From positions 1 through 37,931 of the forward strand of contig NZ_LZSX01000069.1 in the NCBI RefSeq assembly GCF_001665835.1: 37,931 bases of DNA, read 5' to 3'. A model generated the notes under the pieces. That model worked only from the letters and a program-made list of their open reading frames with translations. It made no database searches and was not told where the DNA came from. The position numbers and the translations under genes are program-made. The DNA is from Mycobacterium colombiense (lineage in GTDB: Bacteria > Actinomycetota > Actinomycetes > Mycobacteriales > Mycobacteriaceae). How positions within the stretch are numbered: the first letter of the stretch is position 1; every line of letters begins with the position of its first letter. Shown in pieces: positions 8,648 to 16,643 of this stretch.

Positions 8648-9214
8648 CTATCGCCCAGCGCGTAAACCGTCGGCGACGACGTCGGTCACCCGCTCGGCCA
8701 AGTCCGGGTTGTAGGCCTCCGCCGCCTGGCAACCGACCATGATCGCCTTCACCTCGCGCACCCCGATGTCCGGGCGCGCGGTGCCCGCCCGCTGCGCGGC
8801 ACGCAGCAGCTCGTCGAGCATCGCCAGGAATGCGTCCTCGGCGTCGGGCGCGGCGGTGGCGATGTCGATCCCGAATCCGGCCAGCGCGTCGACCAGGCCG
8901 CGATCCGCCGCGCCCCAATGCAGCACCATCGACCGCAGCAGGGCGAAGAGCGCCTCGCCGGGTCCGACGGATTCCAGCAAGGCCCGCCCGTCGTCGACCA
9001 GCCGCTGCATCCGGTCCTCGATGACCGCCTGGAACAGCGCCTCCTTGGTCGGGAAGTGCCGGTAGACGGTGCCGGCCCCGACGCCGGCCCGGCGCGCGAC
9101 CTCGTCGATGGGCACCGAGAGGCCTTCGGCCGCAAAGATTTCGTAGGCGACGTCCAGCACGCGCGCACGGTTGCGCGCCGCGTCGGCGCGCAACCGGCGT
9201 TCGGGCTGCGCCAT
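8648..9214 (-). CDS. TetR-family transcriptional repressor
   Basis: This 188-residue regulator has an N-terminal helix-turn-helix (RRAGVGAGTVYRHFPTKEALF, about residues 34-54) preceded by ARVLDVAYEIFAAEGL. The C-terminal ligand domain is of the common TetR type with no recognisable effector. The ATG at 9214 is chosen because AGGAG lies just upstream and the longer frame reads as nonsense. It is divergent from the SDR at 9318, so the SDR and the regulator itself are the likely targets. Its stop is only 13 bases from the distal CIRCE site of groEL2, and it points towards groEL2. It is not in the M. tuberculosis layout, where Rv0439c lies next to groEL2. Confidence 0.9.
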   Translation of the reverse strand: MAQPERRLRADAARNRARVLDVAYEIFAAEGLSVPIDEVARRAGVGAGTVYRHFPTKEALFQAVIEDRMQRLVDDGRALLESVGPGEALFALLRSMVLHWGAADRGLVDALAGFGIDIATAAPDAEDAFLAMLDELLRAAQRAGTARPDIGVREVKAIMVGCQAAEAYNPDLAERVTDVVADGLRAGR

Positions 9215-9232
9215 CTGTTCACTCCTCGGCGG

Positions 9233-9263
9233 TTGACAAAACGGGGCGTGCGTTCCGTATAGT
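9233..9263 (+). promoter_or_regulatory. Promoter with candidate TetR operator upstream of SDR
   Basis: TTGACA (9233-9238) and TATAGT (9258-9263) form a -35/-10 pair with a rather long 19-base spacer. The spacer holds an interrupted palindrome, acggNNcgNNcgNNccgt (9241-9258), the length and symmetry of a TetR operator. Binding there would block the promoter. Confidence 0.55.
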
Positions 9264-9317
9264 GACACTCAACCGGAGCCATCGCCCCGTTTACTCTACA
9301 AGTTCAAGGAGCCTCTC

Positions 9318-10232
9318 ATGGCCAAGTGGACCACCGCGGACATTCCCGACCAGACCGGCCGGGTCGCCGTCATCACCGGAGCCAACACCGGCCTGGGCTA
9401 CGAGACCGCCCTGGCGCTGGCCGACCACGGCGCCCACGTGGTGCTGGCGGTGCGCAACCTGGACAAGGGCAAGGACGCGGCGGCCCGGATCACCGCCCAG
9501 AGCCCGCACGCCGACGTCGCGCTGGCCGAGCTCGACCTGACGTCGCTGGCATCCGTCCGTGCCGCGGCCGAGCAGTTGCGGTCCGCGCACGATCGCATCG
9601 ACCTGCTGATCAACAACGCCGGGGTGATGTACACGCCGAAATCGAACACCAAGGACGGCTTCGAGCTGCAGTTCGGCACGAACCATTTGGGCCACTTCGC
9701 CTTCACCGGCCTGCTGCTGGATCGCCTGCTGCCGGTCGCCGGCTCGCGGATCGTCACGATCAGCAGCGTCGGTCACCGCATCCTCGCCGACATCCACTTC
9801 GACGATCTGCAGTGGGAGCGCCGCTACAACAGGGTCGCCGCCTACGGGCAGGCCAAGCTCGCCAACCTGCTGTTCACCTACGAACTGCAACGACGGCTCG
9901 CCCCGCACGGCACGACGATCGCGGCCGCCGCGCACCCCGGCATGTCGGACACCGAGCTGATGCGCAATATGCCCGCCCCGCTGGTCGGCGCCTTCGCGCG
10001 GATCGCACCGCTCGTCGCCCAGAACCCGGCCATGGGTGCGCTGCCCACCCTGCGCGCGGCCACCGACCCGGGGGTGCTCGGGGGGCAGTACTACGGGCCC
10101 GACGGCCTCGGCCAGACGCGCGGCTATCCCAAGATCGTGGGGTCCAGCGCCAAGTCGCACGACGTCGACCGGCAGCGCCGGCTCTGGGCGATCTCCGAGG
10201 AGCTCACCGGGGTGGTTTATCCGCTCGACTAG
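9318..10232 (+). CDS. Short-chain dehydrogenase/reductase, retinol-dehydrogenase-like (paralog of the gene at 12487)
   Basis: This 304-residue NAD(P)-dependent oxidoreductase has TGANTGLGYETA (cofactor binding, about residues 20-31), NNAGVM (about 98), a catalytic Ser in ISSVGHR and the active-site YGQAKLAN (Tyr and Lys). FGTNHLGHFAFTGLLLD is typical of the protochlorophyllide-reductase/retinol-dehydrogenase-like branch. The substrate is unknown. It is very like the SDR at 12487 (shared stretches such as NNAGVM, NHLGHFA, LANLLFTYELQRRLA and SEELTGV), the likely Rv0439c ortholog. This copy sits in the TetR-controlled block. An aagga ribosome site lies about 8 bases before the ATG. It overlaps the end of the convergent M24 gene by 4 bases. 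Confidence 0.93.
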   Translation: MAKWTTADIPDQTGRVAVITGANTGLGYETALALADHGAHVVLAVRNLDKGKDAAARITAQSPHADVALAELDLTSLASVRAAAEQLRSAHDRIDLLINNAGVMYTPKSNTKDGFELQFGTNHLGHFAFTGLLLDRLLPVAGSRIVTISSVGHRILADIHFDDLQWERRYNRVAAYGQAKLANLLFTYELQRRLAPHGTTIAAAAHPGMSDTELMRNMPAPLVGAFARIAPLVAQNPAMGALPTLRAATDPGVLGGQYYGPDGLGQTRGYPKIVGSSAKSHDVDRQRRLWAISEELTGVVYPLD

Positions 10233-10936
10233 CCCGACGGTGGCAGGTCGAGCAGCTGCTCGTAGAAACCGCCGAAGCCGCGCGGGCGGTCCACAAGATG
10301 GATCTCGAGGATCCAGTGGCAGATGCGGCCGCGCGGATCGGTGCGGCGCATCGGCTTGTTCGATCCGGGCATGATGATCCACTCGACGCCGGGGCCCGCG
10401 ATCTTCTTGTGCGGGAACTCGCCGATCAGATGGCCCGCGATGCTGCTGCCCCACTCGAAGCCCTCGGCGCGGGCCGCCCCGACGACGTAATCGAACAGCT
10501 CGGCGCCGGTGATCTCGGGATGGCTCGCGAAGTGGTCGCGGCCGGCCTCCCAGACCCGCGGCAGCGCATCACGAAGGGCCGTCTTGTGCGGGTCGTCGCC
10601 GAGCACGAACGTCCGCCCGAAATCGGCCTCCCACTCCTCGAAGATCGGGCCGAGGTCGAGGAACACGATGTCGTCGTCGACGATCACGCGATCCGGCGGG
10701 CGCTCGTGGAACGGCTGCAGCGTGTTCTCCCCGGCCCGCACGATCCGCCGGTGCCAGTGCCGGGTCACCCCGAACATCTCGCCGGCGAGGTCGTGGATCT
10801 GGTCGGAGAGTTCCTTCTCGGCCAGCCCGGGTCGGATCATGGCCCGCCGCTCGATCTCGTCGAACAGTTGCGTGGCTTTGCGCTCGGCGTCCAGCAGCCG
10901 TCGCACACGAACATCTTCGGCGGTCGATCGGTCCAC
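10229..10936 (-). CDS. M24-family (creatinase/methionine-aminopeptidase fold) metallopeptidase
   Basis: This 235-residue protein has the pita-bread fold with likely metal ligands: Asp residues in DIVFLDLGPIFEEWEADFGRTF (about 89 and 100), His in SSIAGHLIGEFPH (about 166), Glu in WILEIHLVD (about 211) and a last Glu in GFYEQLLDL. It lacks the N-terminal creatinase domain of Xaa-Pro peptidases and lacks the usual EExx context of methionine aminopeptidase at the final ligand. It may be a dipeptidase or a non-peptidase hydrolase. The GTG start at 10936 has TAGCAT 7 bases upstream, implying a leaderless transcript. It diverges from the cupin gene by 29 bases and converges on the SDR. Confidence 0.85.
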   Translation of the reverse strand: MDRSTAEDVRVRRLLDAERKATQLFDEIERRAMIRPGLAEKELSDQIHDLAGEMFGVTRHWHRRIVRAGENTLQPFHERPPDRVIVDDDIVFLDLGPIFEEWEADFGRTFVLGDDPHKTALRDALPRVWEAGRDHFASHPEITGAELFDYVVGAARAEGFEWGSSIAGHLIGEFPHKKIAGPGVEWIIMPGSNKPMRRTDPRGRICHWILEIHLVDRPRGFGGFYEQLLDLPPSG

Positions 10937-10943
10937 ACCGGCG

Positions 10944-10949
10944 ATGCTA
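10944..10949 (-). promoter_or_regulatory. -10 box (TAGCAT) for the M24 gene, leaderless
   Basis: TAGCAT on the minus strand is 7 bases before the GTG at 10936 and lies in the 29-base divergent gap with the cupin gene. Confidence 0.45.
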
Positions 10950-10965
10950 TGCGCACACTGGAACC

Positions 10966-11460
10966 ATGTCCCTCGTCGTGCCGCCCTACCCGCCAGCCCG
11001 ATACACCAAAGAAGAACCGGAGATAAGCGCCTGGCTCAAGCGGGCCGATCAACCGCCCGACTATGAGACGTCTGGGGTCAAGTACCACTACCTAGCCAAC
11101 CAACAAGACACCGCCGGCGACTACGGCCTCTACCGGGTCGACATCGCCCCGGCCGGCGGCGGCCCCCCGGCGCATTACCACCGCGCCATGTCCGAGGCGT
11201 TCTTCGTCCTGTCCGGGACGATGAAGCTCTACGACGGCACGCAGTGGGCGGACGGCCATCAGGGTGACTTCCTCTACGTGCCGCCCGGGGGTGTGCACGG
11301 TTTTCGCAACGAGGCGGACGAGCCGGCATCGATTCTGATGCTGTTCGCGCCCGGCGCACCCCGCGAGGCCTACTTCGAAGGCCTTGCGGCCCTTGCCGAT
11401 ATGACAGACGACGAGCGCCGCGAGTGGTTCATCCGGCACGATAATTTCTGGGTGCAGTAA
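10966..11460 (+). CDS. Cupin-domain protein
   Basis: This 164-residue single cupin barrel has the first cupin motif in PPAHYHRAMSEAFFVLSGTM (His-x-His and a Glu, about residues 70-76) and the second in FLYVPPGGVHGFRN (His about 110), which would bind one divalent metal. Cupins of this type include dioxygenases, isomerases and stress proteins; the C-terminal ADMTDDERREWFIRHDNFWV does not tell which. It is divergent from the M24 gene by 29 bases, so the two may share control. It is part of the accessory block between groEL2 and the Rv0439c ortholog. No signal peptide is seen. Confidence 0.88.
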   Translation: MSLVVPPYPPARYTKEEPEISAWLKRADQPPDYETSGVKYHYLANQQDTAGDYGLYRVDIAPAGGGPPAHYHRAMSEAFFVLSGTMKLYDGTQWADGHQGDFLYVPPGGVHGFRNEADEPASILMLFAPGAPREAYFEGLAALADMTDDERREWFIRHDNFWVQ

Positions 11461-11545
11461 ACCCTTGCGTTCACCCGAAATTTGTTCTGCCGTAACGTTC
11501 CTGCTCTTGGTTCCGACCCCGGCACGGTGGGCGTAGGGTGTGGCC

Positions 11546-12336
11546 GTGCGGACGAGAAAGCAGTCGAAGCGGGCCGCGGCCTGGATGCGGCAAAGAATCG
11601 ATTGGTCGATGAGCGCCCCGGTGCTGATCAGTCTGCGGATCAAACGCCCAAAACCCCGGAGCACACCGGATTTTCGGCCGCGGCCACCGGCGCCGGTCGC
11701 CGTGCCGGAACGCGGCACCCGGGTGAGCGGCTACCAGCGGGGCGGGCGTGGATACCGCGATCGGGCCAGGGCACGCCTGTCCCTCGCACCGCCCGCGATG
11801 GCTCGACGGCCCCGCGTGGCACGCCTTTCGGGCCGACGACCGCGCACACCGTCCGTCGCTACGTCGCGGGCGTCAGGTCGCCGTTGACGTCGGTCATCGA
11901 CGCGCTGGGCTCGATCTATCTCTCCGCGATGTCCGGGATATCCGGAATCGTCGATGCCGCAATCGATCTGGGCGAGCACGTGGCCGCCGCGTTCGGTCCA
12001 GAGAATCTTGCGAGGCTGCCCTACGGCATGCACGACATCCTGGGCAACGCCATGCACCGCGACCAGCCCCCCACCCTCGACGAGCTCAGTGCCGGCATGG
12101 TGCGCCTGAACCGCACGGATCTTCTTGCCCAGCAGGGCAATTCGGCAATGTTGGTGATCAACGGGGCCGACGACTACTTCATTCCGCAGTCCGACACCCT
12201 GGACTTCCGCGGCCGCCACCACAGCCAGGTGCACCTGATCGAGCGCACGGGCCACGTCGCCATCAGCAAGGCTCCCGAGGTGGTGCCGAAGATCATTGCC
12301 TGGGTGCGCGGGCAAATGGCGACACCGGCGCGGTGA
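11546..12336 (+). pseudogene. Decayed alpha/beta-hydrolase gene (frame-disrupted)
   Basis: The 3' part (from about 11868, frame of 12336) reads as a good alpha/beta-hydrolase C-terminus: SIYLSAMSGISGIVDAAIDL, LPYGMHDILGNAMHRD, NGADDYFIP with the acid residue and ERTGHVAIS with the catalytic His. The 5' part lies in another frame, from a GTG at 11546 with TAGGGT 6 bases upstream (TRKQSKRAAAWMRQRIDWSM and APVLISLRIKRPKPRSTPDF). Between them no frame gives sensible protein, and neither a GxSxG nucleophile elbow nor an oxyanion HG motif is present. A deletion of the central region plus a frameshift explains this. An intact short C-terminal product is unlikely to be active. Confidence 0.65.
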
Positions 12337-12473
12337 CGCACCCCGCCGGTTTGCCGAACGCCAGGAAATCGCCGTCTGGATAACGGTTTTCTCCGCAGGC
12401 TCACCCCAACCGGGACCGTCGGGAGGCCATCGCGAGACCGTCGCCCAACCCGGCGCGGCCCGCCGCCGATGAG

Positions 12474-12479
12474 TATGTT
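12474..12479 (+). promoter_or_regulatory. -10 box (TATGTT) for the Rv0439c-like SDR, leaderless
   Basis: TATGTT ends 7 bases before the ATG at 12487. This supports that start and rules against the ATG at 12469, which lies upstream of the box. Confidence 0.55.
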
Positions 12480-12486
12480 TTGGGCC

Positions 12487-13425
12487 ATGGCTTCCAACGA
12501 CACAGAGAACCGCAATTGGTCGGAGGGTGACGTCCCGGATCAGAGCGGCCGCGTCGTCGTCGTCACCGGCGCCAACACGGGCATCGGCTATGAGACGGCC
12601 GCCGTGCTGGCCTACCGCGGCGCCCACGTCGTGCTGGCGGTGCGCAACCTGGAGAAGGGCAACGCGGCCCTGGCGCGCATCGTCGCCGCCAGCCCGCGCG
12701 CGGATGTCACGCTGCAGCAACTGGATCTGACGTCGCTGGACGCCATCCGGTCGGCCGCCGACGCGCTGCGCTCGGCCTACCCGCGCATCGACCTGCTGAT
12801 CAACAACGCCGGGGTGATGTGGACGCCCAAGCAGCTCACCGCGGACGGCTTCGAATTGCAGTTCGGCACCAACCATCTGGGCCACTTCGCGCTGACCGGG
12901 CTGCTGCTCGACAACCTGCTGGTGGTGCGGGACTCGCGGGTGGTGACGGTCAGCAGCCTCGGCCACCGGCTGCGGGCCGCGATCCACTTCGACGACCTGC
13001 AGTGGGAACACGGATACGACCGCATCGCCGCCTACGGGCAATCCAAGCTGGCCAACCTGCTGTTCACCTACGAGCTGCAGCGCCGGCTGGCCGCCAAGGC
13101 CGACGCGAAGACCATTGCGGTCGCGGCACACCCGGGCGGATCCAACACCGAGCTGGCCCGCAACCTGCCCGGCGTCTTCCGGCCGCTGAAGGCCGTGCTG
13201 GGGCCGGTGCTGTTCCAGAGCCCGGCCATGGGCGCGCTGCCGACGTTGCGGGCAGCCACCGATGCGGCCGCGCAGGGCGGGCAGTACTACGGCCCGGCCG
13301 GCTTCCTCGAGCAGCGCGGCCGGCCGAAGCTCGTCGAGTCCAGCGCGCAGTCCCACGACCAGGAATTGCAGCGTCGGCTCTGGACCGTCTCCGAAGAACT
13401 CACCGGCGTCAGCTTCCCCGTCTGA
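12487..13425 (+). CDS. Short-chain dehydrogenase/reductase (Rv0439c ortholog)
   Basis: This 312-residue NAD(P)-dependent oxidoreductase is close in length to Rv0439c (311) and lies directly upstream of moeA2 as in M. tuberculosis. It has TGANTGIGYETA (about residues 26-37), NNAGVM, a Ser in VSSLGHR and the catalytic YGQSKLAN. The substrate is unknown; the retinol-dehydrogenase-like branch usually reduces lipophilic aldehydes or ketones. It is a close paralog of the SDR at 9318. The start is fixed by the -10 box 7 bases upstream. It ends 19 bases before moeA2. Confidence 0.94.
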   Translation: MASNDTENRNWSEGDVPDQSGRVVVVTGANTGIGYETAAVLAYRGAHVVLAVRNLEKGNAALARIVAASPRADVTLQQLDLTSLDAIRSAADALRSAYPRIDLLINNAGVMWTPKQLTADGFELQFGTNHLGHFALTGLLLDNLLVVRDSRVVTVSSLGHRLRAAIHFDDLQWEHGYDRIAAYGQSKLANLLFTYELQRRLAAKADAKTIAVAAHPGGSNTELARNLPGVFRPLKAVLGPVLFQSPAMGALPTLRAATDAAAQGGQYYGPAGFLEQRGRPKLVESSAQSHDQELQRRLWTVSEELTGVSFPV

Positions 13426-13431
13426 CGCGCG

Positions 13432-13437
13432 GATAAT
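13432..13437 (+). promoter_or_regulatory. -10 box (GATAAT) for moeA2, leaderless
   Basis: GATAAT is 7 bases before the ATG at 13445 and includes part of the earlier ATG at 13436, which argues for the 13445 start. Confidence 0.5.
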
Positions 13438-13444
13438 GGCTCCG

Positions 13445-14650
13445 ATGCGCTCAGTCGCCGAACACCAGCGGGTCGTCACCGAGTTGATTCGCGCGCGGCC
13501 GCCGGTCGCGGTGCCGCTGACCGAGGCCCAGGGCCTGGTCCTGGCCGAGGACGTGGTGGCGCAGCTGGCTTTGCCGGTCTTCGACAACTCCGCGATGGAT
13601 GGCTACGCGGTGCGCGCCGAGGACACGTCGGGCGCCACGCCCGAGCAGCCGGTGGTGTTGCCCGTCGCCGAGGACATACCGGCCGGACGCACCGACGAAT
13701 TGGCGCTGCGGCCCGGGACGGCGCACCGCATCATGACGGGCGCGCCGCTGCCGGCCGGGGCGACGGCCGTCGTGCCGGTGGAGGACACCGACGGCGGCGT
13801 GGACGTGGTGGCGATCCGCGCGCCCCGCGACGCCGGCAAGCACATCCGCCGCGCCGGCGAGGACGTCTCCCCCGGCACCACCGTGCTGCGCCGAGGTCAG
13901 GTCGTGACGCCGGCCGTGCTCGGCCTGGCGGCGGCGCTGGGAATCGCCGAGTTGCCGGTGATCCCGCGCCAGCGGGTGCTGGTCATCTCGACAGGCTCGG
14001 AGCTGGTGACGCCGGGCACCGCGCTGCTGCCGGGGCAGATCTACGAATCCAACTCGATCATGCTGGCCGCGGCCGTTCGGGATGCCGGCGCCGATCTGGT
14101 CGCCGTCGCGACCGCGGAAGACGAAGTGGCCCAATTCAGTTCGATCATCGACCGATACGCGGGTGACGCCGACCTGATCATCACCAGCGGCGGGGTCAGC
14201 GCCGGCGCCTACGAGGTGGTCAAGGACGCCTTCGGGCGCGAGGGCGACCAGGGCGTGGAATTCGTCAAGGTCGCCATGCAGCCGGGCATGCCGCAGGGCG
14301 TGGGACGGGTGGCCGGCGCGACGATCGTCACGCTCCCCGGCAACCCGGTCAGCACGCTGGTGTCCTTCGAGGTGTTCATCCGGCCCGCGCTGCGCCGGGC
14401 GATGGGCCTGCCGGATCCGGACCGCCCGCACCGCACCGCGGTCCTCGCCGAGTCGCTGACGTCGCCGCGCGGCAAGCGCCAGTTCCGGCGCGCGGTGCTC
14501 AACGACGACGCCAGCACGGTCACCAGTTACGGGCCGCCGGCGTCGCATCACCTGCGCTGGCTGGCGTCGGCGAACGGGCTGCTGGACATTCCCGAGGACG
14601 TCGTCGAGGTGCTCGAGGGAACCCGGCTGCAGGTGTGGGATCTGCGCTAG
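13445..14650 (+). CDS. moeA2: Molybdopterin molybdenumtransferase MoeA2
   Basis: This enzyme inserts molybdate into adenylylated molybdopterin, the last step of molybdenum cofactor synthesis in the cytoplasm. The 401 residues cover the MoeA domains: FDNSAMDGYAVRAEDT (about 46-61), MTGAPLPAGATAVVPVE, then the MoCF-biosynthesis domain with STGSEL, GQIYESNS and the ITSGGVSAGAYEVVKD ligand-binding loop, and a C-terminal domain ending GTRLQVWDL. It is nearly identical in pattern to Rv0438c. The start at 13445 is preferred because of the -10 box. The stop overlaps the convergent MFS stop by 4 bases; in M. tuberculosis moeA2 is followed directly by psd. Confidence 0.97.
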   Translation: MRSVAEHQRVVTELIRARPPVAVPLTEAQGLVLAEDVVAQLALPVFDNSAMDGYAVRAEDTSGATPEQPVVLPVAEDIPAGRTDELALRPGTAHRIMTGAPLPAGATAVVPVEDTDGGVDVVAIRAPRDAGKHIRRAGEDVSPGTTVLRRGQVVTPAVLGLAAALGIAELPVIPRQRVLVISTGSELVTPGTALLPGQIYESNSIMLAAAVRDAGADLVAVATAEDEVAQFSSIIDRYAGDADLIITSGGVSAGAYEVVKDAFGREGDQGVEFVKVAMQPGMPQGVGRVAGATIVTLPGNPVSTLVSFEVFIRPALRRAMGLPDPDRPHRTAVLAESLTSPRGKRQFRRAVLNDDASTVTSYGPPASHHLRWLASANGLLDIPEDVVEVLEGTRLQVWDLR

Positions 14651-15855
14651 CCCGCGGGCGTGGCGACGTCCCGGTGGAAGTCGTCGGCCCTGTCGAAGGC
14701 CGCGGTGCAACGGATCGCTATGCCGACGATCGCCATCATCACCGGGATGGTGACCAGCGCCGCGGACAGCCCCACCCGGCCGGACAGGTGGCCGATCAGC
14801 GGCGGCCCCAACAGGTAGCCCAGCCAACCGGTCGCGGCGACGATGGCGATCGCCGACCCGGCGCCGCTCGCGCCGTAGGCCGCGCTGAAGGCGGTGGGCA
14901 CCAATAACGCCACACCCACGCCCAGCGCGGCGAAACCGAGCACGCTGACCCAGGCGTTGGCGGCCACCAGCGTGACGCTCATGCCCACGACGGCCACCAG
15001 CGCCAGCGCCGGCAGCAGCCGGCGGCTGGACACCCGGGCGTGCAGCCGGGGCGCGCCGAACCGGGTGATCACCATCGTCAGTGTGTAGGCGGCGTAGCTC
15101 AGCGCGGCGACGCTCGGGCCGGCGCCGATCACGTTGCGCAGGTAGTTGGCCGACCAGTCGGTGGCGGCGCCCTCGCAGAGAAACGACGCGAACGACACGG
15201 CCGCCAGGATCGCCACCGCAGGCGTCATCCAGGCCCGCTTGCCCCGGTCCGGTTCCGACGACGCGGCAACGGAATCGGCCGCGTCGGGGATCAGGTGGCG
15301 GGTCAGCGGTTCCACCACGATCAGGACGACCAGCCCCAGCATCGTCAGCTGGGCGGTCAGGCCGATGCCCGCGCCGACGCACGCCGCACCGATCAGGGCG
15401 CCCACCAGCGTCCCGACGCTCCACATGCCGTGGAATCGCGCCATGATCGGAGCCCTGGCGATCCGCTCGACCGTGCCGGCCTGGGTGTTCATCGCGACGT
15501 CCAGCGCCCCCTGGAACAGCCCCCACAGCGCCAGCGCACCGAACAGCGCGGCCGCGGATCCGGACAGGCCCACCGTCGCTCCGGCCGCGACATAGCCGGC
15601 CACCGTGACGGGGATCAGCCGGTGACTACCCCAGCGGGGCAGCGCCCAGTGGCTGAGCAGCGTGGCCACCACCGAGCCCAGCGGCGCGCCGAACAGCGCC
15701 GTGCCGAGCGCCGCGTCGGAAAGGCCGAGCTCGGCCTTGACGTGCGGAATGTGTGCGGCCCAGGACGAGAACACCAGACCGTGCGCGATGAAGACGGCGG
15801 TGACCGTGGCTTTCGTCCGGCGCAACTGTGTTGCCCGCCGATCGTTCGGTTGCAT
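14647..15855 (-). CDS. Major facilitator superfamily transporter
   Basis: This 402-residue membrane protein has about twelve hydrophobic segments in two sets of six, with a hydrophilic middle loop (HLIPDAADSVAASSEPDRGKRA, about residues 187-207). HIPHVKAELGLSDAALGTAL followed by LPRWGSHRLIP is the MFS loop 2-3 pattern, placing it near FucP/YbjJ-type permeases; the second half has CEGAATDWSANYLR, also typical of that subgroup. Substrate is unknown; a sugar or a drug is possible. It lies head-out from psd (65 bases divergent) and overlaps moeA2 tail to tail by 4 bases. It is an insertion relative to the M. tuberculosis moeA2-psd order. Confidence 0.92.
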   Translation of the reverse strand: MQPNDRRATQLRRTKATVTAVFIAHGLVFSSWAAHIPHVKAELGLSDAALGTALFGAPLGSVVATLLSHWALPRWGSHRLIPVTVAGYVAAGATVGLSGSAAALFGALALWGLFQGALDVAMNTQAGTVERIARAPIMARFHGMWSVGTLVGALIGAACVGAGIGLTAQLTMLGLVVLIVVEPLTRHLIPDAADSVAASSEPDRGKRAWMTPAVAILAAVSFASFLCEGAATDWSANYLRNVIGAGPSVAALSYAAYTLTMVITRFGAPRLHARVSSRRLLPALALVAVVGMSVTLVAANAWVSVLGFAALGVGVALLVPTAFSAAYGASGAGSAIAIVAATGWLGYLLGPPLIGHLSGRVGLSAALVTIPVMMAIVGIAIRCTAAFDRADDFHRDVATPAG

Positions 15856-15908
15856 GTCGAAGGTGGGCGTTCCCTCTGCTGGCGTCTACGAATCAGCCGC
15901 GCCCTCCG

Positions 15909-15914
15909 TAAGAT
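15909..15914 (+). promoter_or_regulatory. -10 box (TAAGAT) for the psd-pssA-ATPase operon, leaderless
   Basis: TAAGAT is 6 bases before the GTG at 15921, supporting that start and a leaderless operon transcript. Confidence 0.5.
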
Positions 15915-15920
15915 GGCCGC

Positions 15921-16643
15921 GTGGCACGACGCCCCCGCACTATCGGCCCCTCTGCTCAGGACCCGGGCTTCAGCCCGCAACACGTGCTGGAGTTGGTGCG
16001 CTCCGCAGTCCCACCAGTGCATCCGGCCGGACGACCGTTCATCGGCGCCGGCCTGGCGCTGGCGCTGGTCGGCCGCAGGCACCGATGGGTGCGACGGGCG
16101 GGCCTGCTGGCCGCCGGGGCCTGCGCGGGGTTCTTCCGTCACCCGCCACGGGTGCCGCCCACCCGGCCCGGCGCGATCGTCGCACCCGCCGACGGCGAAG
16201 TCTGCGTGATCGACTTCGCCGCCCCGCCCGCCGAACTGAGCATGGGCGACGCGCCGCTGCCGCGGGTCAGCATCTTCCTGTCGCTGTTGGACGCCCACGT
16301 GCAGCGCGCGCCGGTCAGCGGCGAGGTGATCGCCGTGCAACACCGGCCGGGCCGATTCGGCTCGGCCGACCTGGCCGCGGCGAGCACCGAGAACGAACGC
16401 ACCAGCCTGCACCTGCGCACCCCCAGCGGCGCGGACGTGGTCGCGGTGCAGGTCGCCGGGCTGCTGGCCCGGCGCATCATCTGCGACGCGCACGTCGGGG
16501 ACAAGCTGTCGATCGGTGACACCTACGGCCTGATCCGGTTCGGCTCCAGGCTGGACACCTATCTGCCGTCGGGCTCCGAGCCGCTGGTGAAGGTCGGCCA
16601 GCGCGCGATCGCCGGCGAGACCGTCCTGGCCGAGCTGCCATGA
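15921..16643 (+). CDS. psd: Phosphatidylserine decarboxylase proenzyme
   Basis: This pyruvoyl enzyme converts phosphatidylserine to phosphatidylethanolamine, the second step after PssA, at the inner membrane. It has 240 residues (Rv0437c about 231). A hydrophobic segment lies near 40-70. Conserved features are [13 protein letters not shown] (about 90), [17 protein letters not shown] with the catalytic-site His (about 125), and [13 protein letters not shown] near 200, where cleavage between Gly and Ser makes the pyruvoyl group. It starts with GTG, supported by the -10 box, and overlaps pssA by 4 bases (ATGA), so translation is coupled. Confidence 0.97.
   Translation: MARRPRTIGPSAQDPGFSPQHVLELVRSAVPPVHPAGRPFIGAGLALALVGRRHRWVRRAGLLAAGACAGFFRHPPRVPPTRPGAIVAPADGEVCVIDFAAPPAELSMGDAPLPRVSIFLSLLDAHVQRAPVSGEVIAVQHRPGRFGSADLAAASTENERTSLHLRTPSGADVVAVQVAGLLARRIICDAHVGDKLSIGDTYGLIRFGSRLDTYLPSGSEPLVKVGQRAIAGETVLAELP

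Noticed and set aside
9241..9258. A third CIRCE site
   Set aside because: The palindrome lacks the GCACTC-N9-GAGTGC core; it is better explained as a TetR operator.
13451..15526. 691-codon open frame on the minus strand
   Set aside because: It is antisense to moeA2 and an out-of-frame reading of the MFS gene; no protein family is recognised.
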